The notes beneath the pieces were generated by a model. It was not told the origin of the DNA, did no database searches, and saw nothing but the letters and a program-made list of their open reading frames with translations. 20,024 bases of DNA, from IMG/VR virus record IMGVR_UViG_3300017917_000349, positions 1-20,024 of that record; one strand, written 5' to 3'. Below are positions 1 through 8,453 of this stretch, piece after piece. The position numbers and the translations under genes are program-made. Numbering within the stretch: position 1 is the first letter of the stretch; each line of letters begins with the position of its first letter. Source of the DNA: a virus.

Positions 1-1440
1 GGTGCAGGTATTGAAAAGAGTTTATTTGTTGGCGGCAACATTGGTGTTGACGGAACTATTACTGTTGGCACAAATATTTTACCAACAAGTAACAACGGAA
101 GTAACATTGGTTCAGATCCTACACTTGAAGGCGGCAAACAATTTAGTAGTATCTATGCTAACAACATATATGCCGCAACACAATTCAACGGCAAGTTAGT
201 TGGTTCAGTTAAAGGTTCAGTTGATGGTTCTGCTACTAACTTAGCATCGAGTACGATTTTTGAAATCACTGGTGATATTACCAGTAACGAAATTGAGTTT
301 GACGGTAGAACAGGTACTAATCCAGTAACTACTACATCTGCTAGCGGTAACGGTACTGTTGTAAGATTAGAGTTCTCAGCACAGACTGTAGTTCCGTTCC
401 CAGCTGGTACAGTTATTGTTGTATCAAACATTACACCAACTGCATATCGCGGAACATATAACGTAATTTCGGGAACAAATACCTTTGTAACATTTAATAG
501 TTCAGCAACTGGACCTCAAGCTATTCCAGGTACAATTAGCCCAGCTGGTACAATCGGTAATAGAAAACAATTTGTAACAACTTTGAGCGAAACGTTTGTT
601 TCTGACAAGCCTGAAATTACAACAGCAACAGACCTAGGAGAATCGGACGATATCCTAGTAAGTCAGAGTACAGCGGGACAAGTCGGCTTAAAGAAAATTA
701 AAAAGAACGTGTTGTTCCAAGCAATACCGCAAATGCCAGTTGGTATGATTGTTCCATTTGCTGGATTGCAACCACCAATGGGATGGTTACTGTGCGACGG
801 CTCAGAAGTTCAACGAACACGTTATCAAGCATTATATGATGTTATTGCTGGATTATATGGCAATGCTGATGCATATGATGAAGTTAGTAATCCGTTAGGT
901 ACTAAAGGTTTTGATACATTTAAGTTGCCTGACCTAAGGGGTCGTTTCCCACTAGGCGCTGACAATATGTATAACGGCAAAGAAGTACCGGACAGAAACA
1001 ATGTGTCTGCTAAGATACAAACTACTACATTAGAAGCAAACAGAGTAACTGATCCTGTTGCAAGTATCAATTACGAAGATCCAACTGAAGTTAGAATTGG
1101 TACTGGAGACTATAAACCTTCACAACCTGAAAACTCTCGTGAATTCGTTACTCTTAAAGTTTCTAACTTACCAGATCACGAACACGACTTAAAAGGTGCT
1201 AGCAACGGACGCTTCGGCGCTTATAGCCCTACAGAATTAAGTGACACAGACGCAATTAAAGTTCAGGGTCTCGGCGGAGTTCCTGATGCTGGAAGATTGT
1301 TAAGAACAAGCGGCGGAATTTTAACCAACCCAGAAGGCGGTCCTTTCGCACAACCATTTAACATCATGAACCCTTACTTGGCTCTAAATTATATTATTTG
1401 GACAGGTAAACTTACTGACTTTGACTCGGACTATCCATAA
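1..1440 (+). CDS. Tail fibre protein with tail-collar domain (5' end outside window)
   Basis: The frame is open from base 1, so the protein starts outside the window; 479 residues are visible. A TTG near 583 is only an internal codon. The first ~190 visible residues are Gly/Asn/Thr/Ser-rich, typical of beta-structured fibre shaft, with motifs such as SNIGS and FSSIYANNIYAATQFNG that resemble fibre repeats. At about residues 245-310 there is a phage tail-collar-type domain: PVGMIVPFAG, then GWLLCDGSEV, then LPDLRGRFPLGAD. The end, NIMNPYLALNYIIW, matches the usual finish of collar and microcystin-dependent-protein families. The likely role is a virion appendage involved in host contact. The next gene starts one base after the stop, so the two are probably co-transcribed. 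The class (collar fibre) is secure; the exact T4 counterpart is not. Confidence 0.85.
   Translation, partial: GAGIEKSLFVGGNIGVDGTITVGTNILPTSNNGSNIGSDPTLEGGKQFSSIYANNIYAATQFNGKLVGSVKGSVDGSATNLASSTIFEITGDITSNEIEFDGRTGTNPVTTTSASGNGTVVRLEFSAQTVVPFPAGTVIVVSNITPTAYRGTYNVISGTNTFVTFNSSATGPQAIPGTISPAGTIGNRKQFVTTLSETFVSDKPEITTATDLGESDDILVSQSTAGQVGLKKIKKNVLFQAIPQMPVGMIVPFAGLQPPMGWLLCDGSEVQRTRYQALYDVIAGLYGNADAYDEVSNPLGTKGFDTFKLPDLRGRFPLGADNMYNGKEVPDRNNVSAKIQTTTLEANRVTDPVASINYEDPTEVRIGTGDYKPSQPENSREFVTLKVSNLPDHEHDLKGASNGRFGAYSPTELSDTDAIKVQGLGGVPDAGRLLRTSGGILTNPEGGPFAQPFNIMNPYLALNYIIWTGKLTDFDSDYP
202..237 (+). repeat. Three tandem 12-bp units in fibre gene
   Basis: Three consecutive 12-base units begin with GGTTC and encode GSVK-GSVD-GSAT. 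The first two differ at only the last three bases. This is a short in-frame repeat inside the fibre shaft, likely made by slippage. Confidence 0.6.
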
Positions 1441-1441
1441 A

Positions 1442-3526
1442 ATGACCTATAGAATTAATAAAACAGATGGCAACGTATTAGCAGATATACCTGATGGTGT
1501 TTTCGACACCGCCAGTAGTAGTATCACACTAATAGGTAAAAACGTCACTAACTTCGGTGAAATTTTCAACGAAAACTTAGTTAAGATGCTTGAGAATTTT
1601 TCAAGCAGTACTGCACCAGAACATCCTATAAAAGGTCAGCTTTGGTATAATACTAGCACAGGCCGACTATATGTGTATGACGGTACTAGTTTTAGAGCCA
1701 GCGGCGGCCCACTAATTAGCGCAACACAACCGTTAAACTTAGTTCCGGGTGACTTATGGATTAATAACGAATCTAATCAGCTATGGTTTTATGATGGAGT
1801 TGATTTAATTTTAGCTGGTCCTATATACACAGCACTTCAACAAGTATCCGGTTTTAAGATAGAAAGTATTATTGATACATCTAATAGACTTAAAGTTATT
1901 GCAAAGCTATTTGTTAACGGAACACTATTAGGTATTTTTAGTAATACAGCATTTACCCCAGCGTTACCAATTGATGGCTTTAGCGGATCAATCGGTATTG
2001 GATTTACTGCAAGTACTTTAGTCGGGTCAAGATTTAATGTAACTGCATCTAGAGCTGAAAGTTTAGTTACAGCTCAAGGCGCAGTAAAAGTTGCTGATGA
2101 CATCTTGTATAACAACGAAGATGGAACTATTGTTGGCAGTTTAACAATTCAGTCAGTTGACGGCGTTCGTTTACTAGGCGGTGATCCAGGAACAACTACT
2201 ACAGCACAAGGTGACACTTATTTAAAATTAGAAGGCGGCAATTTCGTAATTGAAAATAACGAATCAAGTCGTGCAATTGATATTAGAACAAAACAACCAG
2301 TAGGTGGAAGTAAAACTGCTATCTACATTGATGCGGTTAATCAGCGTGTTGGATTCTTTAATAAAGCGCCTTCAACTGCTGTTGACATTGTGGGCGATTT
2401 GAAAGTATCTGGTAATTTGATTATCGAAGGTGATTCATTTAGTATCAATACTACTACACTTGCAATTGAAGATAAAAATATAGAACTAAACATTGTTAAT
2501 GGCGGATTTGCTACAGATAGCAATGCTAATGGTGGTGGTATTACTCTAAAAGGAACTACCGACAAGACAATAACTTACAATTTTACTTACGGAAGTTGGG
2601 ATAGTTCTGAAAACTTTAATTTACCTCTAAGTAAATCATTTACAATTAATCATGCTAATGTATTGACGGCTACAGCATTAGGCAGTACAGTAGTTAATTC
2701 TAATTTACAGACATTTGGAAACATTACTTCATTGAACATGAGCAATGGTTTGAATCTTGCTCAGAACACTATTACTGGTAGGAACGGAGATTTAATTTTA
2801 ACATCTGACACCGCAGACATTAGTGCTAATGGCAAGTTGATTAAAAATGTTGCAGATTTAGATTATCTTTCTAGCGCAGGTTCATCAGCAGCCAACAAGA
2901 AATATGTTGACTCTCGAGTAAGTACTCGTCCAGTAACTTTGTCAGTTGACATAAGTGACTATGATGTGTTCTCCGAACTTGGCATGGATGATGCAAATTT
3001 ACAAATTATAGAAATTTTAAATTATACTGCGTCAATTTATGATGCAGATAATAATCCACAAGGTGTTGCAGTATTAGGGACAATAGCTAAGATTCATGCA
3101 AGTCATTCAGCGGTAACTATTGCTCCTATCGAATATAAGCCTGTGCAAGTAGGTACACAATTAACAGGTACTGAAACTATTGCTTTTAGTAGAAATACAG
3201 TAAACAAGGGTGTTGATAACTACGAAAACTTCCAAGTAGTAGAAGATATTATTGAAGCTCAAATTATTCCAGCACCGGCTGCATCTGTTGTACTAACTCG
3301 TTTTTATAAGAGATTTGAAGTAAAACAACAACCCGATACTAGTTTAGCCTGGGAGTTTGTTACAGATTATTCACCTGCAGGAGCATGGGTTTCTGGCGGA
3401 ACTTATTCGTTAAAAGACCTAGTAATCTTCAATGGCAGAGAGTATATCTGTATTGCACCAGTTAGCGGAAGTACTGTTACTCCGCCCGCAAACGGTACTA
3501 ATTGGCTGTTGTTTGCATTAATTTAA
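1442..3526 (+). CDS. Tail fibre-like structural protein with C-terminal carbohydrate-binding-like domain
   Basis: I chose the ATG at 1442 (694 residues). An in-frame TTG at 1421 would add seven residues overlapping the previous gene, and the next fibre gene begins with a similar MSYNINK to this MTYRINK. Residues ~25-125 hold a module with LIGKN, GEI.NEN and LENF, then two Trp/Tyr-rich repeats: GQLWYNTSTGRLYVYDG and GDLWINNESNQLWFYDG. This module recurs in the next gene. The middle is beta-rich shaft, with AVDIVGDLKVSGNLIIEG and ANKKYVDSR, patterns common in phage fibres. The last ~50 residues (W..GG.YS..DLVIFNGREYICI...P..NW) resemble chitin/carbohydrate-binding (CBM5/12-like) domains. The inferred role is a fibre with a glycan-binding tip. 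No clear ribosome-binding site is visible, so translation probably couples to the preceding gene. Confidence 0.8.
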   Translation: MTYRINKTDGNVLADIPDGVFDTASSSITLIGKNVTNFGEIFNENLVKMLENFSSSTAPEHPIKGQLWYNTSTGRLYVYDGTSFRASGGPLISATQPLNLVPGDLWINNESNQLWFYDGVDLILAGPIYTALQQVSGFKIESIIDTSNRLKVIAKLFVNGTLLGIFSNTAFTPALPIDGFSGSIGIGFTASTLVGSRFNVTASRAESLVTAQGAVKVADDILYNNEDGTIVGSLTIQSVDGVRLLGGDPGTTTTAQGDTYLKLEGGNFVIENNESSRAIDIRTKQPVGGSKTAIYIDAVNQRVGFFNKAPSTAVDIVGDLKVSGNLIIEGDSFSINTTTLAIEDKNIELNIVNGGFATDSNANGGGITLKGTTDKTITYNFTYGSWDSSENFNLPLSKSFTINHANVLTATALGSTVVNSNLQTFGNITSLNMSNGLNLAQNTITGRNGDLILTSDTADISANGKLIKNVADLDYLSSAGSSAANKKYVDSRVSTRPVTLSVDISDYDVFSELGMDDANLQIIEILNYTASIYDADNNPQGVAVLGTIAKIHASHSAVTIAPIEYKPVQVGTQLTGTETIAFSRNTVNKGVDNYENFQVVEDIIEAQIIPAPAASVVLTRFYKRFEVKQQPDTSLAWEFVTDYSPAGAWVSGGTYSLKDLVIFNGREYICIAPVSGSTVTPPANGTNWLLFALI

Positions 3527-3539
3527 AAGTATAGAGAGC

Positions 3540-3547
3540 GATAAATA
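3540..3547 (+). promoter_or_regulatory. T4-type late promoter, GATAAATA
   Basis: GATAAATA matches the T4-like late promoter core (TATAAATA in T4, read by the gp55 sigma factor). It lies in the only gap between the fibre genes, 29 bases before the ATG at 3577. Transcription would start roughly ten bases downstream of the core and give a short leader containing the AGGGG ribosome-binding site. An identical octamer lies before the - strand gene starting at 12751 at almost the same spacing. Confidence 0.6.
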
Positions 3548-3576
3548 CAAATAACGTTAGTTTTAGGGGCTACTAG

Positions 3577-6500
3577 ATGTCATATAATATCAATAAATGG
3601 AATACAGATCCGCTTACAGTCATTCAAGATGGTACAGTTGATCAAACGCTCGATCTTAAGTTGATCGGTAAGAATTACGCCGGCTACGGTGAAATACAAA
3701 ACGAGAATTTTGTATATCTGTTAGAGAACTTTGCCAGGAGTTATGCACCTGCTAATGCAGTAACAGGTCAGATTTGGTATGACACTACTAATAAAAAACT
3801 TAAAGTATTAGTCCCAACTACTAATTCTGGTTCAACTTGGAAGATGGTTAACGGCGCTGAATATTCTGCTACAGAACCTTCTAGTCCAACTCCCGGTGAT
3901 TTATGGTTTGATACTAACAAAGACCAGCTTAAAATTCGTGTAGGTGCACCAGTTGAAGACTGGTTAACAGTAGGCCCGCAAAACGCAGGCGAATTTACTA
4001 CACAGATGGTAAGTCAAAACGTTGTTGACAATCTAGGAACACCACACGCTGTTATTGCTGCCACAGTTAACGGTGTAGTAAACTTTATTATTTCAGAAGA
4101 TGAGTTTGATTTAGACATTGTACAAAGCCCAATTACAGGCTTTACTGATGTTAACTCAAGAAAAATTAAACGTGGTATTACTTTCCCTAACGTAGATGCA
4201 AACGGTGTAAGTCAAACTGGTAATTATAGAGTTTGGGGTACAGCAAGTAACGCATTACGATTTGGCGGAAAACTACCATCAGACTATCTAAGCCCAGTTA
4301 ACAGTATCTTAACATTACCATATACTGTAAAAGTTAGTGCTGACGAAGGAATTACAGTAGGTCAAAACGATGACCTAGCAATTAACGTGATTGCCAACCA
4401 GCCAGTAATTTCTGCAAGATTAGGAAGTCAGAGAATTACATTTAGTGTTAAATCTAATTCAACTCCTGTATATCCTTTGGTAATTGATAACACTGGGATT
4501 CGTCCTGATGCTACAAGTTCGGGATTTAATTTAGGTAGCACTAGTGCAAAATGGGCTACTGTTTATGCTACAACATTTGACGGTACTGCAACTAAGGCAG
4601 ATACTGTAAAAGTAGGAACTAGTTATTTTCAAGCAAGTTTTAACGCAGTTAATACACTAGATACTATTGCCGCTCGTAGAAGAAATAATGACGGTACTAG
4701 CACAATTTCAGCAACAACATTTGATGGAAATGCAACTACAGCATCGACATTGAAAACACCAGTAAATATCAACGGTGTTCCGTTTGACGGAAGTGCTTCG
4801 ATTACTGTATTAGATAATTCTAAGTTACCTTTAGTTGGAGGCACTTTAACAGGCGCATTAACTCTAAGTGGTGCACCTACATCAGATTTACACGCCGCTA
4901 CAAAATTATATGTAGATGGAAAATTTGGTGCTGGCGGCATTTTAGGAATTGCTAGCGGTGGTACTAATGCTAACACAGCAGCCGGCGCAAGATCTAACTT
5001 AAATGTTCCTAGAACAGACGGTGTCGGAGCTACATTAAATTCAACTTGGAATATTAATATTGGACCAAGCGTTGCTCCAATTACAGTAACTACTGCAACT
5101 GCTCAAGTTGCTGGCCCAGTTACAGGAACAAGCACAACTATTAGAGTTACTGATTCTGACGTCACTGGTAGTAATGTTCAATCTGGTCCAGGATTTTCTG
5201 ACATTGTATCTGTTACAAGTACCGATGTTACTACTGGATCTAAAACTTTCACGATTAATAAAGTCACTGGATATCAAGTTGATTCAAGAATTAGAGTTAC
5301 TAACAGCGCAAACACTGGCATAACATTACAAGGTGTTGTTACCGCAGTTGATAACATTGCATTAACTATGAGCATTTTAGTTGATGCAGTAACTGGTTCA
5401 GGAACCGGTGTACAAGGCCCATGGGTATTTGCCGGATTAGGCGATACATGGAGAGTTAATGCAACTGTTACTGGTACCGCAATTACTGGTACAGTAATTA
5501 TTACTAACATTGCAAGAAATACACCTGCAAGCGGACAAACAACATTAACAGTTAGTTTCCCAAGTCAAACAGTTCAAGCCGCAAGTAATGTAACAATTAC
5601 TGCAACTGATGCTGGTGACGGGCTTGGCGGTAATGCCGCTACAGCAACTAGAGCTACTAATTTATCTGGTGGTGTTGCTGGATCTATTCCATACCAAATT
5701 GGTGCAAACAGAACTGCTTTCTTAGCAACTGGTTTAGATACTGCTGGAAGAATTTTAACTAGTACTGGATCTTCTCCACAATGGTCAACTGTTTCTTCAC
5801 TATCGGTTGGAACAGCTAATCAAGTTCTTGTAGCCGATTTACCTACAGAAACTGGAGTATTTTATCCAGTGTTCGTTGCTGGCGGATTGCCAGGAACTGG
5901 TAGCTCTGCAAGAAGCGTTTATGCTGACCAGAGCTCAATGACCTATGATACTAATGCCAATAGATTGACTATCGGTACCGATATTTCAGGCTATGGTACT
6001 GTAGTTGCTAAACTTAACGGAAACGTACTTGCGCCAAACGGTGCAGTGATATTGAATCAAGGAACTGGTAATGGTTCCAATGCAACATTTACCGGTAAGG
6101 CAGCAACTGCTGACAAACTACAACAACCAAGAAGTATTTCGTTGACTGGTATACTACAAGGTAGTCAAAACTTTGACGGTAGTGGTAATATTGAAATTGA
6201 AGCAAGTTTTGCTAGCGGTTTCCAGTTAAGCGGAAATTCTCTAGCTAATGTAACATTTGTTGAACGATTAACTGCTGGTACTTATATTACATTAAACGAA
6301 GGACTAAATCCATATGTTCCAGGATCTGGCGACAACATAACAGTTGGATTAAATGCTAGCACTGATAACAGTCCTAGTACAGTTGTAGTTAGATCTAGCC
6401 AAGGTAACTTTGGCGGTAATACTATTACTGCTAACTTATTCAGCGGTGTTGCTAACGAAGCATACTTTGCTGACTTGGCAGAAAAGTATTTGCCAGATGC

Positions 6501-6822
6501 TGAATACGAGCCAGGTACTGTAGTAGCAGTAGGCGGCGAAAAAGAAATCACAGCAAGTTCTTATGGTGATCGTGCATTAGGTGTTATTTCTACAAATCCA
6601 GCTTATATGATGAACAAGGACCTAGAAGGTGGCGTATATGTCGCACTAAAAGGAAGAGTTCCTTGCAAAGTAATTGGAGCCGTAAGAAAAGGACAACGAC
6701 TAATAGCTTCCAATAACGGATGTGCTGTAGCCGGTGTCCCTCACGCTAACGATGTATTTGCTATTGCCTTAGAGTCAAGTAGTGATACAGGCGTTAAGGT
6801 AATCGAAGTAGTCGTTCTTTAA
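3577..6822 (+). CDS. Large tail fibre protein (1081 aa)
   Basis: The ATG at 3577 follows AGGGGC with a six-base spacer. Residues ~25-130 are homologous to the N-terminus of the previous gene (LIGKN, GEIQNENFVYLLENF, GQIWYDT, GDLWFDTNKDQL), probably a shared attachment module. Shaft motifs follow: FNLGSTSAKWATVYATTFDG near 316, TTFDGNATTA, and HAATKLYVDG. Around 560-615 is a Gly/Val-rich module (VDSRIRVTNSANTG, then GVVTAVDN, then VTGSGTGVQGPWVF) like inserts seen in other phage fibres. The last ~120 residues, from FADLAEKYLPDAEY, form a different compact domain (GDRALGVIS, PAYMMN, GGVYVALKGRVP) that I recall from fibres of marine T4-like phages. It may be a trimerising or self-cleaving tip, but this is not shown. 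The stop overlaps the convergent thyA stop. Confidence 0.85.
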   Translation: MSYNINKWNTDPLTVIQDGTVDQTLDLKLIGKNYAGYGEIQNENFVYLLENFARSYAPANAVTGQIWYDTTNKKLKVLVPTTNSGSTWKMVNGAEYSATEPSSPTPGDLWFDTNKDQLKIRVGAPVEDWLTVGPQNAGEFTTQMVSQNVVDNLGTPHAVIAATVNGVVNFIISEDEFDLDIVQSPITGFTDVNSRKIKRGITFPNVDANGVSQTGNYRVWGTASNALRFGGKLPSDYLSPVNSILTLPYTVKVSADEGITVGQNDDLAINVIANQPVISARLGSQRITFSVKSNSTPVYPLVIDNTGIRPDATSSGFNLGSTSAKWATVYATTFDGTATKADTVKVGTSYFQASFNAVNTLDTIAARRRNNDGTSTISATTFDGNATTASTLKTPVNINGVPFDGSASITVLDNSKLPLVGGTLTGALTLSGAPTSDLHAATKLYVDGKFGAGGILGIASGGTNANTAAGARSNLNVPRTDGVGATLNSTWNINIGPSVAPITVTTATAQVAGPVTGTSTTIRVTDSDVTGSNVQSGPGFSDIVSVTSTDVTTGSKTFTINKVTGYQVDSRIRVTNSANTGITLQGVVTAVDNIALTMSILVDAVTGSGTGVQGPWVFAGLGDTWRVNATVTGTAITGTVIITNIARNTPASGQTTLTVSFPSQTVQAASNVTITATDAGDGLGGNAATATRATNLSGGVAGSIPYQIGANRTAFLATGLDTAGRILTSTGSSPQWSTVSSLSVGTANQVLVADLPTETGVFYPVFVAGGLPGTGSSARSVYADQSSMTYDTNANRLTIGTDISGYGTVVAKLNGNVLAPNGAVILNQGTGNGSNATFTGKAATADKLQQPRSISLTGILQGSQNFDGSGNIEIEASFASGFQLSGNSLANVTFVERLTAGTYITLNEGLNPYVPGSGDNITVGLNASTDNSPSTVVVRSSQGNFGGNTITANLFSGVANEAYFADLAEKYLPDAEYEPGTVVAVGGEKEITASSYGDRALGVISTNPAYMMNKDLEGGVYVALKGRVPCKVIGAVRKGQRLIASNNGCAVAGVPHANDVFAIALESSSDTGVKVIEVVVL

Positions 6823-7661
6823 ACTGCCATAGGCGCCGCAATAGCGGGATCTGGATTATAGTTATCCAATATAAAATCGTCGACTGTATAGTCGGCGATT
6901 TTTTTCCCTGTTGTAAACATAAGCGTTGGCAACTGTTTAGGTTCTCTAGACAGTTGTTCGTTTACTGCATCAAAGTGATTATTATAGATATGACAATCAC
7001 CGCCAGTCCAAACAAAGTCTCCCACCTTTAATCCGCACTCGCGAGCTAATATGTGTGTAAGTAAACTATAGCTAGCAATGTTAAAAGGTACACCTAAAAA
7101 CATGTCGCAACTACGTTGATATAGTTGACAACTTAAATGCCCATCTGTAACATCAAATTGACTTAGTACGTGACATGGAGGCAGCGCCATTTGATCAAGT
7201 TCACCTGGATTCCATGCACTAACGATGTGTCTACGGCTAGACGGGTCGTTTTTAAGTCCGTCGATTAAAATTTGAATTTGATCAAATTTATATGCTAAGA
7301 AGTTTGACCAGTTTCGCCACTGAACACCATATACACGGCCTAAGTCTCCTTCAAATCGTGCTTTGTCTTTCCAATAGTCTGCTTCAGCATTAGCAGTCCA
7401 AATTGTTTTTTTAGCAGGATCTCTAGTGCCGTGTAGGATCTCCGCAAGTCGGCGTTCGTCACCACTGCCTTCTAAGAACCAAAGGAGTTCGCTTACAACC
7501 GCTCGCCAAGCGAGCTTCTTAGTAGTAGTAGCAGGAAAACCTTCTTGCAGATTAAAGCGCATTTGATAACCAAACACGCTACGGGTTCCTACCCCCGTTC
7601 TATCACTCTTGTCTTTTCCGTTGGCTAGAATGTGTTTTAGTGCTTCGTGATATTGCTTCAT
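6819..7661 (-). CDS. thyA: Thymidylate synthase (ThyA type)
   Basis: Makes dTMP from dUMP with methylene-tetrahydrofolate as carbon and hydride donor, releasing dihydrofolate. With the ATG at 7661 (280 residues) the protein begins MKQYHEALKHIL, as ThyA proteins do. A TTG at 7691 in the same frame would add ten unlikely residues inside folA. Visible motifs are the phosphate-binding SSRRHIVSAWNP, the catalytic Cys163 in ALPPCHVLSQF, RSCDMFLGVPFNIASY, GGDCHIYNNH and the usual end DPAIAAPMAV. The Asn in PFNIASY is the residue that selects dUMP; dCMP hydroxymethylases carry Asp there, so this is probably a true thymidylate synthase. It overlaps folA by 59 bases, suggesting coupled translation. The 3' end overlaps the convergent fibre gene by four bases. 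Confidence 0.97.
   Translation of the reverse strand: MKQYHEALKHILANGKDKSDRTGVGTRSVFGYQMRFNLQEGFPATTTKKLAWRAVVSELLWFLEGSGDERRLAEILHGTRDPAKKTIWTANAEADYWKDKARFEGDLGRVYGVQWRNWSNFLAYKFDQIQILIDGLKNDPSSRRHIVSAWNPGELDQMALPPCHVLSQFDVTDGHLSCQLYQRSCDMFLGVPFNIASYSLLTHILARECGLKVGDFVWTGGDCHIYNNHFDAVNEQLSREPKQLPTLMFTTGKKIADYTVDDFILDNYNPDPAIAAPMAV
6873..6905 (+). terminator. Rho-independent terminator of the fibre unit, inside the thyA 3' end
   Basis: AAAATCG-T-CGACT (6873-6885) pairs with AGTCG-G-CGATTTT (6890-6902) across a GTAT loop, with one G-U wobble, giving a 13-pair stem. It runs into seven T residues (6899-6905) on the + strand. It lies about 50 bases after the + strand fibre stop and antisense to thyA codons for KKIADYTVDDF. 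Read on the - strand the wobble becomes a C-A mismatch and the T-run is broken, so its orientation favours the + strand. Confidence 0.75.
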
Positions 7662-8136
7662 TGTGATATTCTTCCACAGTACAAGAACCAAGATTGACGG
7701 TTTGTTTTAATACCATTCCGTCTAAAAATTTATTCATATCAAGGTGTGTGTCGTTTAAATATTCTCCAGGTATACGAGTCACATAAACTCTTTCTAATAC
7801 CTGTCGAGACTGTTCTAGTAAATTAGGGCCACCAATAACAAAAATATTTTTCTTTTTATTATGTTGCTTTAGGCTTTTTAGTGCTTCGCACACATCACCT
7901 CTAATTTGCTCTACATCATCCTGATCAAAAAAGTTGTTAGTAAAAACAACATTTAATCTTCCAGGAAGTGGACTAGGCATATCTGGACTTTCCCAAGTAC
8001 GCTTGCCCATTACTACAATTTGGTTTTGAGTTGTTGCTTTAAACCATTTCATATCGTCGGGGTTATTGGGCCAAGGCATTGAGCCTTTCCATCCCATACC
8101 ACCAACTTCGTCAACTGCAAACATTCCTGCTATCAT
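7603..8136 (-). CDS. folA: Dihydrofolate reductase
   Basis: Reduces dihydrofolate to tetrahydrofolate with NADPH, restoring the cofactor consumed by ThyA. The 177-residue protein has the N-terminal pattern IAGMFAVDEVGGMGWKG, MPWP and PDDMKWFK, with Asp28 as the expected substrate-binding acid. VVMGKRTWES and FVIGGPNLLEQ are the NADPH-site motifs, and YVTRIPGEYLNDTHLD follows. The core should end near VEEYHN. The last 18 residues (EAISRS onward, basic and polar) are encoded inside thyA and look like an added tail. The ATG at 8136 overlaps the upstream stop as ATGA. The folA-thyA order matches T4 frd-td. Confidence 0.95.
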   Translation of the reverse strand: MIAGMFAVDEVGGMGWKGSMPWPNNPDDMKWFKATTQNQIVVMGKRTWESPDMPSPLPGRLNVVFTNNFFDQDDVEQIRGDVCEALKSLKQHNKKKNIFVIGGPNLLEQSRQVLERVYVTRIPGEYLNDTHLDMNKFLDGMVLKQTVNLGSCTVEEYHNEAISRSTKTHSSQRKRQE

Positions 8137-8453
8137 TTTGCTCTTTTCGGTTTTTTAAGAAAACTCTTAGTATGTTTAATCACATCCTTTTTAACTTTAG
8201 CAACATCGAGGCGAAAGTCTATGTGTTCAATAGACTCCTCATATTCACTAATGAGTTCTTTAAGGTGTGATTCTAGATTGTCAATGTCTGCTTGTTTAGC
8301 ATACGTAGCAATATTGATGTCCCAAACTTTACCGTTAGTAAAAATGATTCTCATAGAATCGAGATACTCTAACGGTACGGCATGAACATCAATATCGCTA
8401 AAGACTTCCGGCCAAGAATCAATTACGTCTTTTGGCAGAGTCTTTTTTGTCAC
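8133..8453 (-). CDS. Conserved phage protein of unknown function, 106 aa
   Basis: I do not recognise a function. The 106-residue protein begins TKKTLPKDVIDSWPEVF and has a central WDINIATY segment. A long helical, charged C-terminal half contains EYEESIEHIDFRLDVAKVKKDV and ends in a basic KKPKRAK tail. I recall similar small proteins in marine T4-like phages. It uses a GTG start at 8453 that overlaps the upstream stop as GTGA, and its own TGA overlaps the folA ATG. No ribosome-binding site is visible, so expression likely depends on translation of the gene before it. It sits between an unknown gene and folA-thyA, but that gives no firm clue to its role. Confidence 0.8.
   Translation of the reverse strand: MTKKTLPKDVIDSWPEVFSDIDVHAVPLEYLDSMRIIFTNGKVWDINIATYAKQADIDNLESHLKELISEYEESIEHIDFRLDVAKVKKDVIKHTKSFLKKPKRAK

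Noticed and set aside
583-1440. A separate 285-residue protein starting at TTG 583
   Set aside because: The same frame is open without a stop from base 1, so this is the tail of a larger fibre gene.
4629-5510. - strand open frames opposite the large fibre gene
   Set aside because: The + strand frame encodes recognisable fibre repeats, and the antisense frames are by-products of its Thr/Val/Ala-rich codons.
1-6822. A diversity-generating retroelement or invertible fibre cassette
   Set aside because: No reverse transcriptase, template repeat or recombinase site is visible; similarity between the fibre genes is at protein level only.
6819-7661. dCMP hydroxymethylase instead of thymidylate synthase
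   Set aside because: The Asn in PFNIASY is retained; dCMP hydroxymethylases have Asp at that position.
6819-7691. thyA starting at TTG 7691
   Set aside because: The ATG at 7661 gives the normal ThyA N-terminus (MKQYHEAL); the extra ten residues are out of family.
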